From Bettongia penicillata ogilbyi (Eukaryota > Chordata > Mammalia > Diprotodontia > Potoroidae), in NCBI GenBank assembly GCA_023548195.1, contig JAJHZJ010000121.1, positions 3,348,220-3,412,219 of the forward strand: DNA of 64,000 nucleotides, read 5' to 3'. The translations under genes were made by a program, and so were the position numbers. The notes under the pieces were generated by a model. It saw only the letters and a program-made list of their open reading frames with translations. It had not been told where the DNA came from and made no database searches. Positions 1 to 46,045 of the stretch are shown here, piece by piece. Positions within the stretch are counted from its first letter, which is position 1, and the number at the start of each line of letters is the position of its first letter.

Positions 1-1420
1 TTCCCTTAATATTCCTGGCCTTTTCCTCCAGATGAATTTTGTTGTCATTTTTCTTAGCTCAATAAATTAATCCCTTGGTGGTTTAGTAATGATACTACAT
101 AAATATATTAGATTACATAGCATTGTTATTTTTGTTATGTTATGGCTTATCTATGAGCAATTAATATTTCTCCAGTTAGATCTATATTTCTGTTAAGAGT
201 GATTTGTAGTTGTATTCATATCATTTCTGTGTGTGTCTTAATAGACAGACTCCCTAGTATTTTATATTTTCTATAGTTATTTTAAGTGGAATTTCTCTTT
301 TAATCTGTTCCTACTGCGTTTTGTTAGTAATATACAGAAATGCTGATAATTTATGTAGATTTATTTTATATCCTATAACTTTAATGAAGTTGTTGTTTCA
401 ATTAATTTTATTTGACTCTCTAGTACTCATTAAGTAAACAATCATATCCTCTACACAAAGTTCTAACTTTGCTACCTCTTTATTTCTTTCATTTTATTTT
501 TCTTTTCTTATTACCACAGCTAGCACTTCCAGCACTATATCAAATGGTAGTGTCTATTAACATCCTTGCTTTATCCCTGATCTCACTGACTTCGCCTCTA
601 GTTTATCCCCATTATATATAGCACTGGAATTTGATTTTTAGATAGATATTATTTATATTAAGGACAGATCCATTTATTCTGTTTCACTTAGCATTTTTTA
701 ATAAGAATATGTATTCTATCTTGTTAAAAGCATCAATTAATATAATCATGATTTTTTGTTCTTGTTAATAATGTGGTCTATTATGTTGACTATTTTCCTA
801 CTATTGAGCCAACCCTATATTTCTCTTATAAATCCAACATGATTATATTGTATGATCTTTGTGATATTACCATAACCTCTTTACTAATATGTTATTTAAT
901 ATTTCTGTATCAATGTTCACTGCAGATATTGGTCTATAGCTTTCTTTCTGTTTTGACTCTCCCTGGTTTAGGTATCAAGATATAGCTATATCATAAGGGA
1001 GTTTGGTCAGATCCTTTCTTTTCCTATTTTTTTCCAAATAGTTTATGCAACCTTTGAAGTAGTTGATCTGATAAAATTTGCTTATAAATCCATTTGGTCA
1101 CAAGGTTACTTTCTTTGAGAGCTCATTTATAAGCTTGTTAAGTTTCTATTTTTGACATTGGGTTAAATTTAAATTCTCCTTTTCTATTTATCTGGGCATT
1201 TTCCATTTTTGTAAATATTCCTCTATTTTATTTAGATTGGCAATTTCATTACCATATTATTGATCAAAATTAGTTTCTTATAATTTTTTAGAGTGGTTTG
1301 CTGCTAAGTCTTGTGTGATCCTGACTATAGTTCCTTAGTAGTTAAACCCTTTCATTATTGTTGCTTGCAGTATTTTTTTTTCTTAACCCAAATGCTCTGT
1401 AGTTTGGCATGTGATGTTGC
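1..1420 (-). mobile_element. L1 LINE, ORF2 reverse-transcriptase region, antisense and broken
   Basis: Read on the minus strand this is degraded L1 ORF2. The plus strand shows the typical antisense wording of marsupial L1, for example around 770-1000 (the RT palm region, read as GTTGACTATTTTC, ...CCAACATGATTATATTG...) and 1060-1220. Many stops and small indels show it is dead. It runs off the left edge of the window. The family is recognised from memory of the repeat; a RepeatMasker run would fix the exact ends. Confidence 0.8.
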
Positions 1421-1624
1421 TGGGAATTTCCATTTTGGAGTTTCAGGAGGTGACCGATGTATTCTTTCTATTTTGGTTTTTACCCTCTGATTCAAGTAGA
1501 TCTGGGCAGTTTTCTTTCATGATTTCTTAAAATATGATAACCAGGTTCTTTCTTTGGTCATAATTTTCAGGTAGTATGCTCATTCTTAAATTACCTATTT
1601 TCTGTTTTCCAGGCAATAGTTGCA

Positions 1625-1785
1625 AAGTTGATAAAAACAGAAAATTATAAATATTATGGGAAAACAGGTACTTTAATGCACTCTTGGTAGGGCTTTGAAT
1701 TGGCTTAACCATTCTGGAAAGCAATTTGGAACTATGCCCTCAAGGTTAATAAATATCTTTTGACCCACCTATACCATGAGTAACA
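1625..1785 (+). mobile_element. L1 3'-end fragment, sense
   Basis: The stretch holds CCATTCTGGAAAGCAATTTG followed by GAACTATGCCC, the hallmark of the marsupial L1 3' end that also occurs at 58680 and 60170 in this window. It is short and lacks a tail. Confidence 0.7.
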
Positions 1786-1875
1786 ATGGTGATAATGATA
1801 ATTAGCATTTATATGGTGCTTTAAGGTTTGCAAAGCACTTTACACATGTTGACTCATTCTAGAAACCTATTTTCT
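1786..1875 (-). repeat. Ther-1/MIR-like SINE tail fragment
   Basis: TTAGCATTTATATGGTGCTT followed by TAAGGTTTGCAAAGCACTTTACAC is the antisense of the Ther-1/MIR tail. It is cut off before the tRNA-related head. Confidence 0.65.
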
Positions 1876-2873
1876 TGCTAATTTTTTATCATGAAATATC
1901 ATAAACCTTATGTTTTTTTCAGTTTTTTTACTTTGTCTTGGTAGTTTTTGTTATCCCATGGAGTCATTAACTTCTGCTTTGTCAATTCTAATTTTCACAG
2001 AATCTGTTTCTTTGGTAAGATTTTATACCTCTTATCCTAAGCTATTAAGTCTCCTTTCAAGTCTTCATATCTCTCAATTATTTTCTAATTCTTTCCTTTA
2101 GCAATCTGATTTCATTTATGAAATCATTCTAACGTTTTTAAATGTCTTGTATCATTTCTTCCATAAATTCTAATTGAACTTGTATCCAAGCTGTGCTTTT
2201 CTTTGAGAATGTTTTAGAGTCATTTTTTTTCAACTGGGCTTGTGTCTTGAACATCCTGTCATCATAACAGCTCTTTGTGATAGGATTCTTTTTTAGTTTC
2301 CTCATTATTTCAGCTTTACTTCACAAATTAGAACTTTGGATCAGGGCCAGGCTTTATGCACTTTCAAAAGGCCTCAGCCACTGAGCCTTGCTGCATCTTG
2401 TTTTGTATTATCTTGGGTCTTGCTGCTGTTTTCTCAGACTGAGCACTATATTCTTTGAAGATGACTCAGGCTAGGGACCTGAAAGTTTTCAGTGTGCTCA
2501 AGGTGGTCTGATCTAGAGTGATATCCTCCTACTCTTAGCTTTGCTAACTGCTGACCTTGGTTTGGGTCTGGGTAATACAACTATAGACTTGCTCCTGGTT
2601 GGAGCTCTAATAGACTCTAATGGCTCAACCTGACCACTATCAGCTAACTGAAAGGTTCAGCAGATTCAAAGTAACACATTCTCCCTAAATCTGAACTTAC
2701 TGGTCTGATTACTTAGCTGCAGCCCTCAGAATAGGTTGAGGCCTGAATCTGAGATCCTGCTCCAAGGTCAGAGCCATATAGTGTGGCTTCTTTTTTTGCT
2801 TCTTAACCAGAACACAGTCTTGGACTGAGACTACTCTATTACCCTGGTCTACCACTCCTAAAAATAGGTCCCT

Positions 2874-3500
2874 CAGTGACCTACATGTATAAAAAATATT
2901 TATAGCAGTTCTTTTTGTGGTGGTGAGAAATTGGAAATTAAGGAAATGCCTATCAATTGGGGAATGGCTGAACAAGTTGTGGTATATGAATGTAATGGAA
3001 CATTATTGTGCTATAAGAAATGATGAGCAAGCAGATTTAAGAAAAATATGGAAGACTTACATGAACTGTTGCTGAGTGAAGTGAGCAGAACCAGGAGAAC
3101 ATGGTAACAGCAACATCATACAATGATCAACTTTGACTGACTTAGTCCTTCCCAGCAATACAGTCATCCAAGACAATTCCAAAAGACTCATGATGGAAAA
3201 TGCCATCCACATCTAGAGAAAGAACTACGCAGTCTGAATGGCAATTAACCATACTTTTTTTTGTTTATTGGACTTTTTGTTCTGTTTCTTCTTTTATAAT
3301 ACAATTAATGTGGAATATGTTTAACATGATTGAACATGTTAAACATATTAAATCCATCTATATTGGATTACTTGCCATCTTGGCAAAGGGAAAGTGGGAG
3401 GAAAGGAGGGAGAAAAAAATTTTTAAAAAAATGAATGTTGAAAACTATCTTTGCATGTAATTGGGAAAAAAAATTCCATTTGCCAAAAAAAAAAAAAAGT
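2874..3500 (+). mobile_element. L1 3'-end insertion with 9-bp target duplication
   Basis: A 5'-truncated L1 3' end: TATTTATAGCAG, GGGAATGGCTGAACAA, GTGAGCAGAACCAGGAGAAC, then a 14-A tail at 3485-3498. TAGGTCCCT flanks it at 2865-2873 and again at 3501-3509, a target-site duplication. It is inserted into the older antisense L1-like element, whose sequence appears to resume after 3510. Confidence 0.85.
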
Positions 3501-4149
3501 TAGGTCCCTTTCTTATTCCACACTCAATTTGAGACCCAGCTGTAGAGCAAAAAAGCCACACAGCTCCTGGTTGGTTTCTTCACCTACTCCCTACATTGCC
3601 TATTTCTCTCTGAGCCCTCTTTTTGTCCCAGTTCAAAGCCTCAGGCTCTGGTTTTTAGAAGGCTTCCCATCTTAGAAGGCTTTGCATGGAGTCTTCCTGG
3701 CTAGACCTGGCTCCTAGACATCACATGATTCCTCTCTGTTGACCTGAGCTATAAAACATAACTCACTGTGATTTTTTGCCTTGGATTTCTGAATCACAAT
3801 CCAGTCTTGTACTCTTTCTAAGTTTTGTTGGAGTAATTGTAAATAAGGTCTAGGCTGTATTCCCTTCTCTTACTTTCTACCTTTGCTGATGCCTCACTTG
3901 AGAAATCTGAGAACTTTTCTCAGTCCTATTTCTTGCAACCTATCTGCTGTATTTGACATTTTGACCACCCATATATTCCCTCTTCTCTATTTTCATGACC
4001 AAGCCTCTTCTGGTTTTACTTCTATGAGTCTGGCCACTCATTCTCAGGCATCTTTGCTGGCACATACATATCACGTCCCCTAAATACGGATAACTCCTCA
4101 AGATTCTCTCCTACGTTCTTTAACTCTTCAGCTACACTCCCTATTTTGG

Positions 4150-4675
4150 TAACCTCAGAAGCCTATAGGTTGAACTATGATCTCTGTGCAGGTGACTACC
4201 AGATCTAGACATCTAGTCCTACTCTGTCCCCAGGGCTTCAGTCCTGCAGCGCCTATTACACACTTTAGATTGGATGTCTCAGTGACATATAAACTTAGCT
4301 TGTCTAAAACTAAACTCATTAAAATTTCCCCCAAACCCTCCCCTCTTTTGAACTTTCCTATTTCCCTCAAAGGCACCGCCATCTCAATATTATTCTGGAC
4401 TCCTCACTGAACCGATCAGACAAATCCTACTGTTGATATTTTCACATCTCTCACATCCAATCTCCTCTCCACTCACATAGCTATCACTTTAGTTCAAGCC
4501 TTCATCATCTCTTGCTTAGATTATTGCAACAACTTCTTAACTGATCTCCCTGCCGTAAACCTCTCCCCGCTCCAGTTCATCCTTCAAAGAGTGACCACAG
4601 TAATTTTCCATAAGCACAAATCTTACTCTGTGACTGCCCTACGCAGTCAGCTTCAGAGGCTTCCTCTGGAATTCA
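4150..4675 (+). mobile_element. CR1/L2-clade LINE remnant, reverse-transcriptase C-terminal part
   Basis: The plus strand carries broken reading frames with LSKTKLIKISPK, a GTAI block, and the nucleotide equivalents of a leucine-rich LDYCN-type motif near 4500-4530 (GCTTAGATTATTGCAACAAC). These are typical of the 3' end of the reverse transcriptase in CR1/L2-like LINEs. Frameshifts are frequent, so it is an ancient copy. Confidence 0.6.
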
Positions 4676-4683
4676 TGCATCTC

Positions 4684-4800
4684 CCAGAGTTGTTGTAAGG
4701 ATCAAATGAGAAAAGCATTGTAAAGCACTTAGCCCAGTGCCTGGCACATAGTAAGTACTGTAAGCACTGTTAGCTACCATCATCATCATTATCATTAGTT
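4684..4800 (+). repeat. MIR/Ther-1-like SINE 3' part
   Basis: GTTGTAAGGATCAAATGAGA, then AAAGCACTTAGCCCAGTGCC and TGGCACATAGTAAGTACTG, ending in a CATCATCATTATCATTA tail, is the 3' half of a Ther-1/MIR SINE in sense orientation. Confidence 0.75.
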
Positions 4801-5849
4801 CTAAAAGATTATTGTTTTTTGGAGAAAAGCAGAGTCAGAAGGCAAGTGAAAGTCTTTCTATTCCAATTTTGTATTTCTGCATATTGTGGTTGCTATTGTT
4901 GCAAAACATGTCCTCAAATGCAAATCAAAATATGCATGAAAAATATTAATTCCCCTCCTAAAAAATGGATGAAGTAACAATGTTTTAGTCATTTATCAAG
5001 ATATATTCTTTTAAAATTTTTTTTGTAATGTCTGGGTATTTTCCCATACTCTCCTAGGTTTTTGGTTTCACTTTGACTTAGGAGATCTGTTTTATTTTAA
5101 ATTAAGATTTTAAATCAATATGAAGAATATTGCTATCTGACTATTTGTAATGAAAGAAACCAGATCATAAGTTTCATCACGAACCTCCACTGTGCCATGT
5201 CAGTAAACGTGATTAACATATCCAGAAACTTAAATTTGTTTAGCCAAATACATACTTCTTCAGAGTAACATTCACTTTATTTCTACAAAGGTATTATTGC
5301 CCAGTACTGTAGTTTTCTGTTTTCCTCAAAGATTTTTTTTTCCATGCATATTAACAAAACGAAGTCCTACAAAGCTCAGTCGTATCTTGTCCTTTAACTA
5401 CACCATGGCCAGGCTATAGCATCCCTGTATAACAGTTTCTTTCTTCTTCATTAGGACTCTCTAACCAGAAGCTCAATGTTGCCGACCATAATTAATTTTT
5501 CTATACATGTATAAAAAAGAGCAAATAAACTATAATATTGATAAACTATTGTGTGTCAAAAGTTTTTCAATTTTTCATATAAATATTTAAAAAACAAAGC
5601 AAGGGAGGCTCACTAGGAGAAGCTGTTGTTGGGAAATGCCTGGTAATAAAAACAAAAGACGTAACCAAAAGAAGTAACATGTAAGATGAGGCATTGTAAC
5701 CAAATAACTCATGCAATTATTTTTATTATTTTTGGAAACCTAACATGACTTTGAACTTTTCTTTAAATATTTTTATAATTTTTTATTACTTGTAGGTCAT
5801 CTGATTCCTCTTTAACCTGGTAGTGAAAAGCGATATGTGATCAAAGCAA
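4801..5849. other. Intron sequence, no feature recognised
   Basis: AT-rich unique sequence of the upstream CLYBL intron. I see no exon, no RNA gene and no clear repeat. Confidence 0.5.
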
Positions 5850-6010
5850 TAACTCCCATTTGTTCAGTGTCTAAGGTTCAGTAAGTGGTGCCTTTCACGC
5901 GCGCGCGCACACACACACACACACACATACATACACACAATGAGTTAAGTGGTGCAAGCATTATTATCTCCACTTCACAAATAAGGAAACTGAGGCTAAG
6001 AAAGGTGAAC
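5850..6010 (-). repeat. Old MIR-like SINE with CG/CA tract inside
   Basis: CCCATTTGTTCAGTGTCTAAGG and, after the microsatellite, ATTATTATCTCCACTTCACA, AATAAGGAAACTGAGGC match the antisense of a MIR-like SINE. A (CG)n(CA)n tract (about 5898-5938, with CATACATACA) lies within it. Confidence 0.6.
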
Positions 6011-7836
6011 TAACTATAGCTTTTCATAAACCTACGAGAAAAAAATATTTAGGAGGAGAGCAAGTAAATAAGAGACAGAATTTATGAGTAAGTAGTTTTC
6101 TAAGATGAGGCAGTCAAGCAGTGGTTGGGGTGAAAATTGGGTATGTCCATATACATAGATGTGTATGTATTATCCATATGTGTGTGTGTATACACACATA
6201 TCCATACATATATACCATTTTCTGGCCTTTCAGACATTGTAGTTTTATCTCATTTTAGTTTTATTTCATTTCTTATCTTAATTACCAAATTTCAGTTAGG
6301 TCACATATGTACATTTTTTTAATATCAACTTACTAGTCTTCCTGAGCCTGGTGCTTTCTAAAATCTTCCTCCGGCCATTGTCACTGAAATTGCTATACAT
6401 TAACATAGAGCTTTGGGATGGAGGGGTAGGGAAGGGTGCTAATTCAGATGTTATGAAACTGTGATAATGTTATTATTTAAGGCATTTATTTAGGTGTGTT
6501 TATACTTTGTAGTTTTATAAATAAGCCCAAGGGGCTCTTTCTTAGTTGTCACATTCCTCCTGGACGCTGGTATTCTGTCTGTCTCATCCTATCCGACAGT
6601 AGAATTGATGCTTCTCTAATCCCTGGAAGTTTGGAACTAATGAACTGACTGCTGAGCTGCCGCCACGGAGCTTGGTCCCAAACTATACTGTACTTCACAC
6701 TCGATTTATTCTCCAGATGGCGAGACTGTGCCGCCCTGCCGCGAGGGACCACCTCTTCCACTGGAGTGTAAAAGTGGACGGATGTTGTTTTCTTTGCAGA
6801 TTTGATAATTCAGAGATAGAAACTTGCAAGGATGATTAGTTATTAGCTTTAATGGGTGCCAATTGAACCAACTGCATGCATATTTTCTTCTTTAATTTCA
6901 ATGTCTGTATGTCATGGTGATGGTTGATTTCTCTGCTCTGCTACGTCATGGAGGCCTTCTCTTCTCCAGGTGATGGGAATACAGAGTCACTGAAATCACA
7001 ATACGCCTTGGTTCCTCACTCAGACAGAGTCAAATATTACCGTGAGTTATGTCTAAGGATGTGTTCATTAGCCACTGGTCCACCATGTAGCCAGCCATAG
7101 CACGAAGAATCAATACAAGTTGAAACTTTAACACGCACCAGTTTTTAGAATGTATGTCTGGGAATAATCTATTGCATGCTCCATTCCACTCCTTTATCCT
7201 ACGGTCCTTGAAGAGAAATTCTCATTATACAGTAATACTGATTTATTATGGAACAGAGTGTGCTGTTTGTTTAATGAGGTATTATTAGAAAGGATCTAAT
7301 CTAGCTATTTAATTCTATTTTTCCATCTCTGCCAATACTGTAGCTTGGTTGGATCTTACGGAAACAGGCTTTTTCTGCATTTAATACTGTTTACCCAAGC
7401 AGTCTTCCGCATAATGTCAAAATAGTATAGTTCTTTTAAACTCATTTTACTATTCTGTTTTTGCCTCTAGAATATAAAACAAGGAGTTTATGTTTTTGAA
7501 TGATTGATTGTCTTTAAAAAACACACACACAACCATTTCCTTTATTTTTTAGGGACCTGATTTGTGCTTTCATTTCCTTTTCTTACTTTCCCCAGGAAGC
7601 ACTTACCTTGCAGTAATTCCATCTGCATGAGTCTAACAGCCATTCTGAGAAGCTGGTGTCTATCAGTCTGCTCCGTAGTTAGTAATACACCTAACAAGAT
7701 CATGGTTGTGGGGCCATAAGGCCAGCCATGAGAAGAGAAAGAGAAAAAAATGTGATAGTGAGATAGATGTGTGTTTGGTTGTATTTATTTGTGTGGGGAC
7801 AGGGAAGAGGGGAAAAGATGGAGATGTCTGTGTGTA

Positions 7837-7841
<5 letters not shown>
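6011..7841. other. Intron sequence, mostly unique
   Basis: A short TA/CA-rich patch lies at 6135-6215. The part at 6530-6780 is less AT-rich and has several CpGs but no exon signature. No coding segment matching CLYBL residues 1-83 was found here or elsewhere upstream. Confidence 0.5.

Positions 7842-7910
<69 letters not shown>
7842..7910. repeat. (GA)n microsatellite
   Basis: About 34 pure GA units, followed by imperfect purine-rich sequence to about 7950. The purine/pyrimidine asymmetry gives false serine-leucine frames on the minus strand. Confidence 0.98.
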
Positions 7911-7913
<3 letters not shown>

Positions 7914-7950
7914 GAAAGAGAGATTGAGAAAAAGAGATGAGAAAAAATAT

Positions 7951-9070
7951 AATTTTTTTTTCATTATCAAGCGGAATGTGGCTCTCTGGCTGAAACACCC
8001 AGAACTAAAACTTAATTGTTCTCAGAAACTGACTCTCTTTTCAACCCAACAGATGGCATGGGTGTGTTTGCTAGCACAGTAACATATTTCACCATTAAAA
8101 TACCAAAAGAAAAAAACCCAACATGCTTGTTGGTTGGTGTAAATTCAGTGAGGTTGTTGGATATTTTGGGATACATACCAGAGGGATGCACACTTAGTTT
8201 ATGTAAATTGCAACAAGCAACAGCCTGTTATTAAGGGTGTTGTGTGGAAATATACCTAAAACGACAGAATTTCTTTTTTTGAAAGGCCCAGGATGGTGGT
8301 GTGGAGAGATGGCTTGATTTTAATTCTGGGCCAAAGTGGGGTGGGGGGGAGTCTAATAAAATACTGAGTGTTCACTGTGCATTGTTGTAACATGAAAAAT
8401 ACTAATCAGATTATGCCCGAAATTGGAATTGGGTCCTTCATTTGCAGCCAATTTCACAAGGTCTGAATTTTCCTAAGTAGAGCAGAGTGTGCCGAAACCA
8501 TGGCAATCGGACGTTAGTTAAAATCACAAATGGGTTTAGAGCATGAGCTTTGAACTAATCGTCCACTTCAAATCCAAGTGGAACCTCAACACAGCTCAGA
8601 GAGCAGCTTTTGCTCTCATCCCACAGTAACAATTTAGCAAGTTGACATTGCCAGGAATCCCACATCACTGAGGTTGCGTCTACACATGCAAAGTAAAGTA
8701 GAGAAGTGAGACAATTATTTAGACGATTTGAGTTTAAAAAAAAAAAAAAACTATGTTCCCCTCTATAGTCCAGATAATTGCCCCAACCCTCCATTTCTCT
8801 CCGTATAGACACAGCTTGAGTTTGACTTGCTGTAGTGAAAATTAGACCACTAAGAGGAAATATTTGCGACAGAGCACTGAGCCAGTTCAATACAGTATAC
8901 TGCACAGGTTTAAGCCATGGACAGAAGGGAACCAACTCAGGACAAGAGGATTTGTGGAATTTTTCTCTATGGCCCTGCTGCTTTAGTAGATTTTGTTGAG
9001 TTAACCTCTGAACTTGCAGTTTTATCACAGGCATGCAACCCTGTATTTAGTATATGGAATTTTGATGGAT
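7951..9070. other. Intron sequence, no feature recognised
   Basis: Unique-looking sequence. A 159-codon open frame on the minus strand (8555-9034) has a run of Phe from a poly(A) tract and no family likeness, so I do not call it a gene. Confidence 0.5.
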
Positions 9071-9074
9071 AGAC

Positions 9075-9440
9075 ATCAATAAATCATCGAGCATTTCCGT
9101 GCTTCCTCTGTGTCAGGTTAGGTGCTGGGGCTACAAAAGCAAACATGAATCAGCCCCTGCCCTCAAGGAGACTGTATTCTATCAGAAGACATAACACATA
9201 CACAGATAAGTTGATTGAAAAGAGAGACAGAATACATACAAGGTAATGGGGTTGGGGGGGGGAGGTAGGACTGGCAGCTGGGGGGGGGGAGTGGATCAGG
9301 AAAGGCCTCATGTAGGAGGTAGCATTTGAGCTGAGCTTTGAAGGAAGCTGGGAATTCTAAAAGCAGAGGTGAGGAGGGAGTGCATTCATGTCTTATAGCT
9401 TTCGAAAGGCCCAAAGGATGGGGCAGGGCCGAGCCACAGG
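9075..9440 (+). repeat. Ancient marsupial interspersed repeat (L2/MIR-related start)
   Basis: It starts like an L2/MIR tail (AATAAATCATCGAGCATTTC, TGTGTCAGGTTAGGTGCTGG, GGCTACAAAAGCA, CCCTGCCCTCAAGGAGACTG) and continues AGGAAAGGCCTCATGTAGGA, TTTGAAGGAAGCTGGGAATT. The same body occurs at 57330-57745 and 63530-63770, so it is a dispersed family. The class is not sure. Two G-runs lie at 9253 and 9281. Confidence 0.65.
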
Positions 9441-10807
9441 CCCGTTTGATTCAAGTTTGTTAACCTTTCGCTTCATTATACCTCCCTTTTAGTTGGTAGG
9501 AGCCATCCTTCAGTACTGTCTGAACTTAGCCTAATTATTGGCAGCCCCAGCCCTGTAAATCAGGACACCACAAGCTGTCTTAAAGTGGTCTTAGAGCCCT
9601 TATTCTGATCTGACCTGACAACTGTAAGCTACTGTTTCCTCACACTGTTTAACTCAGGCCACATTTGGAAAGCTTCTCTACTTCCACTCACAGCCAGAGA
9701 CCTACATCCGTCTGGTTTAAATCTACTGTCATGTGTTGTCTCACTGATTAGTATTAGCCTGAATATGGCCTTGGATAATTCTTCTTGCCTTTGGTTTGCC
9801 TATTTCCCAGAGAAGTCGTGCCGTCCAGATAACTGCATATTGTTTAAAGAAAAAAACACAAAAAACATTCATCAGTGGTAGGGGAGGCTTTAAAGTTTTA
9901 TTAGTATCATAAAAAAATCCTTCCCAAATGAAACTACTTTTGATAAGTGTTCATTCCAACAATGAGAATTTGTTGAAGGCTGTTGGCAAGTTGGAGGAAT
10001 TTGTTTTTGAAACTGAAATTGGCAGGAAGTAACAAACCCAAAGCCTTCTTTCTCCATGAAGCTTCCGTTTCTCCCCACAGGCTCCCCCACCCCCTCCAAC
10101 TTCATCCTTTCTCCTTCTCTCCCACTGCCACCCCATCTCAGGCAAATTTTTTTTTCTTAAAGTTTCATTTCAGATGTTTTTCCTCCCAAAATAAAATTCA
10201 TATCATGAAGCAGGCCTTTTTGACCAGTGAGCAAAGTCTCTCTGTCAATTTCAAGGGAGAAGTATCTTTGCCTCTTTGTGATAGGATTGCTTTCCAGTTG
10301 AATGGTTTGGAGCTCACCCTATAGTACGTGGTGTCAGGCTCACACAAGCTTCTTTAAATTGAGTGGCAAAATTCAACTCAGTTAAAAAGAGTGAGTAAAA
10401 AAATAAAGGCAGGAAGATGGATGTGGAAAAAGAAACTTTATCTCTTCTTGGATGAACAAACAGCCAAAATGCTGTTACTGCTGCTAGACTTTAAATGGAA
10501 ATGCCCCATGTTTACTCATTCATTCAATAACTATTTGTTAAAGCATCTATGTCTTCTGTGAACCTGTTACTGTGTATTAGGTGCTGGGAAAAATTCTTAA
10601 AGAAAGATGCAGCTGTTTTAAAGTGTGCTTACTGTGTGTGCTATGGTAGCCATGGTCAGTAGCCCTCAAACATTACTGAAAGATATTTGTAGGAAAAATA
10701 TTTGAGTGGCATTCTGGTTTGGAAACAGATATGTTATATTTACAGGCCCGTGTAAACCACTTGATGGAAAAATAAATTTAAGAAATGCCTTCCGTTCATT
10801 ATTATAG
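9441..10807. other. Intron sequence up to the first CLYBL exon in the window
   Basis: No repeat or gene recognised. Open frames around 9890-10324 on both strands overlap each other and show no family motif. Confidence 0.5.
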
Positions 10808-45249
<34,442 letters not shown>

Positions 45250-46045
45250 TCTGCTAAAAGAAACTCTCCCCAGGTGGGCGGAACATATACAGTGGGTTTC
45301 TTAAAGAGGGACTGTCACACTGGGGACTTGTTAGTATGCCAGATTGGAATATAATTCCATTTAGAGCTCATGTTAGTTTTTATTTTAGTTAATATACTGG
45401 AGCACTTCTCCCAGCTACACCTTATCGGAAAGATGGGCTTTCTCCCCTTTGGCCCCAAACTTAGGATCGTACAGTTTTTTCCTACCATGATGTACAAACT
45501 ATGATGTCCAACCGATGGGGGAAAAAGCAGAGCTTGAGAGGATACTGAACCTTTTTTCAATAAGATGCTTCCCAATTACTCTCACTCTGTCAGCAATAGA
45601 TGTTCAGTTGTTATAATGAAATCACAAGCTATTCTGGGCCTCGAATGTATCCTTTTATAAAATGTTAGACAAAAAGAATGACGTCTGCTTCAAAAATATG
45701 GAGGAAAAGAATACGGGAATGAGTACATCAGTTTTATTTGCTTATAAAAATATCCTTTTAAAAACAAATCTTCCAGGTTGGGTTCTAGATTTAATAAAAA
45801 AAGTTTTTTAAGAAGTATATGTATACATGAAAGAGACTATCCTGTGTGAATGTTTTGGGTCCCTAGTTACAGATAATGAAAAAATAAACTCAAGAAATCT
45901 CCAGACTCTCTGATGTCACTCTCTCCGCCCCCCCCCCCCTTTTATTTCCCTGTTTAACTGTTTGCCATTCAGGCTATTTCCCCTCCTGTAAATGTATGGT
46001 GGGGACAAGACTCCGTCTGCAATAAACTTGTACTCTGAGAAGACA
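45250..46045 (+). other. CLYBL: CLYBL 3' untranslated region (predicted)
   Basis: Unique sequence follows the stop codon with no recognised transposon. Three AATAAA hexamers are present, at 45793-45798, 45883-45888 and 46021-46026. The last is the best placed, in non-A-rich context, so the 3'UTR probably ends near 46040. The end is inferred; no transcript evidence is available here. Confidence 0.6.
46021..46026 (+). terminator. Probable main CLYBL polyadenylation signal
   Basis: AATAAA lies 772 nt past the CLYBL stop. It is followed within 20-50 nt by a G/T-containing stretch (CTGGTGCATATGGTC), as expected of a cleavage element. Earlier AATAAA copies at 45793 and 45883 sit in A-rich runs and could give shorter messages. 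Confidence 0.55.

Larger units (their letters stand above)
1421..2864 (-). mobile_element. Probable L1 ORF1 / 5' region remnant, antisense
   Basis: T-rich sequence with phrases such as TTTCTTTCATGATTTCTTAAAATATGAT (1513-1540 region) and a TC-rich part near 1910-2240 that resembles antisense coiled-coil ORF1 sequence of marsupial L1. It is followed by a part like the L1 5' end (2300-2864). The order fits the antisense ORF2 before it, though the endonuclease part seems missing. It is interrupted by a sense L1 fragment and a SINE piece (1625-1870). It continues after the insertion at 2874-3500, to about 3720. Confidence 0.5.

Noticed and set aside
7663..7998. Ser/Leu-rich frame on the minus strand
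   Set aside because: It is a translation of the (GA)n microsatellite.
8555..9034. 159-codon open frame on the minus strand
   Set aside because: It contains a Phe run from a poly(A) tract, matches nothing known and has no supporting signals.
1..10807. Search for the missing 5' CLYBL exons (residues 1-83, including the PGNDEKK and DCEDGVA motifs)
   Set aside because: No segment on the plus strand reads as these motifs; they must lie upstream of the window.
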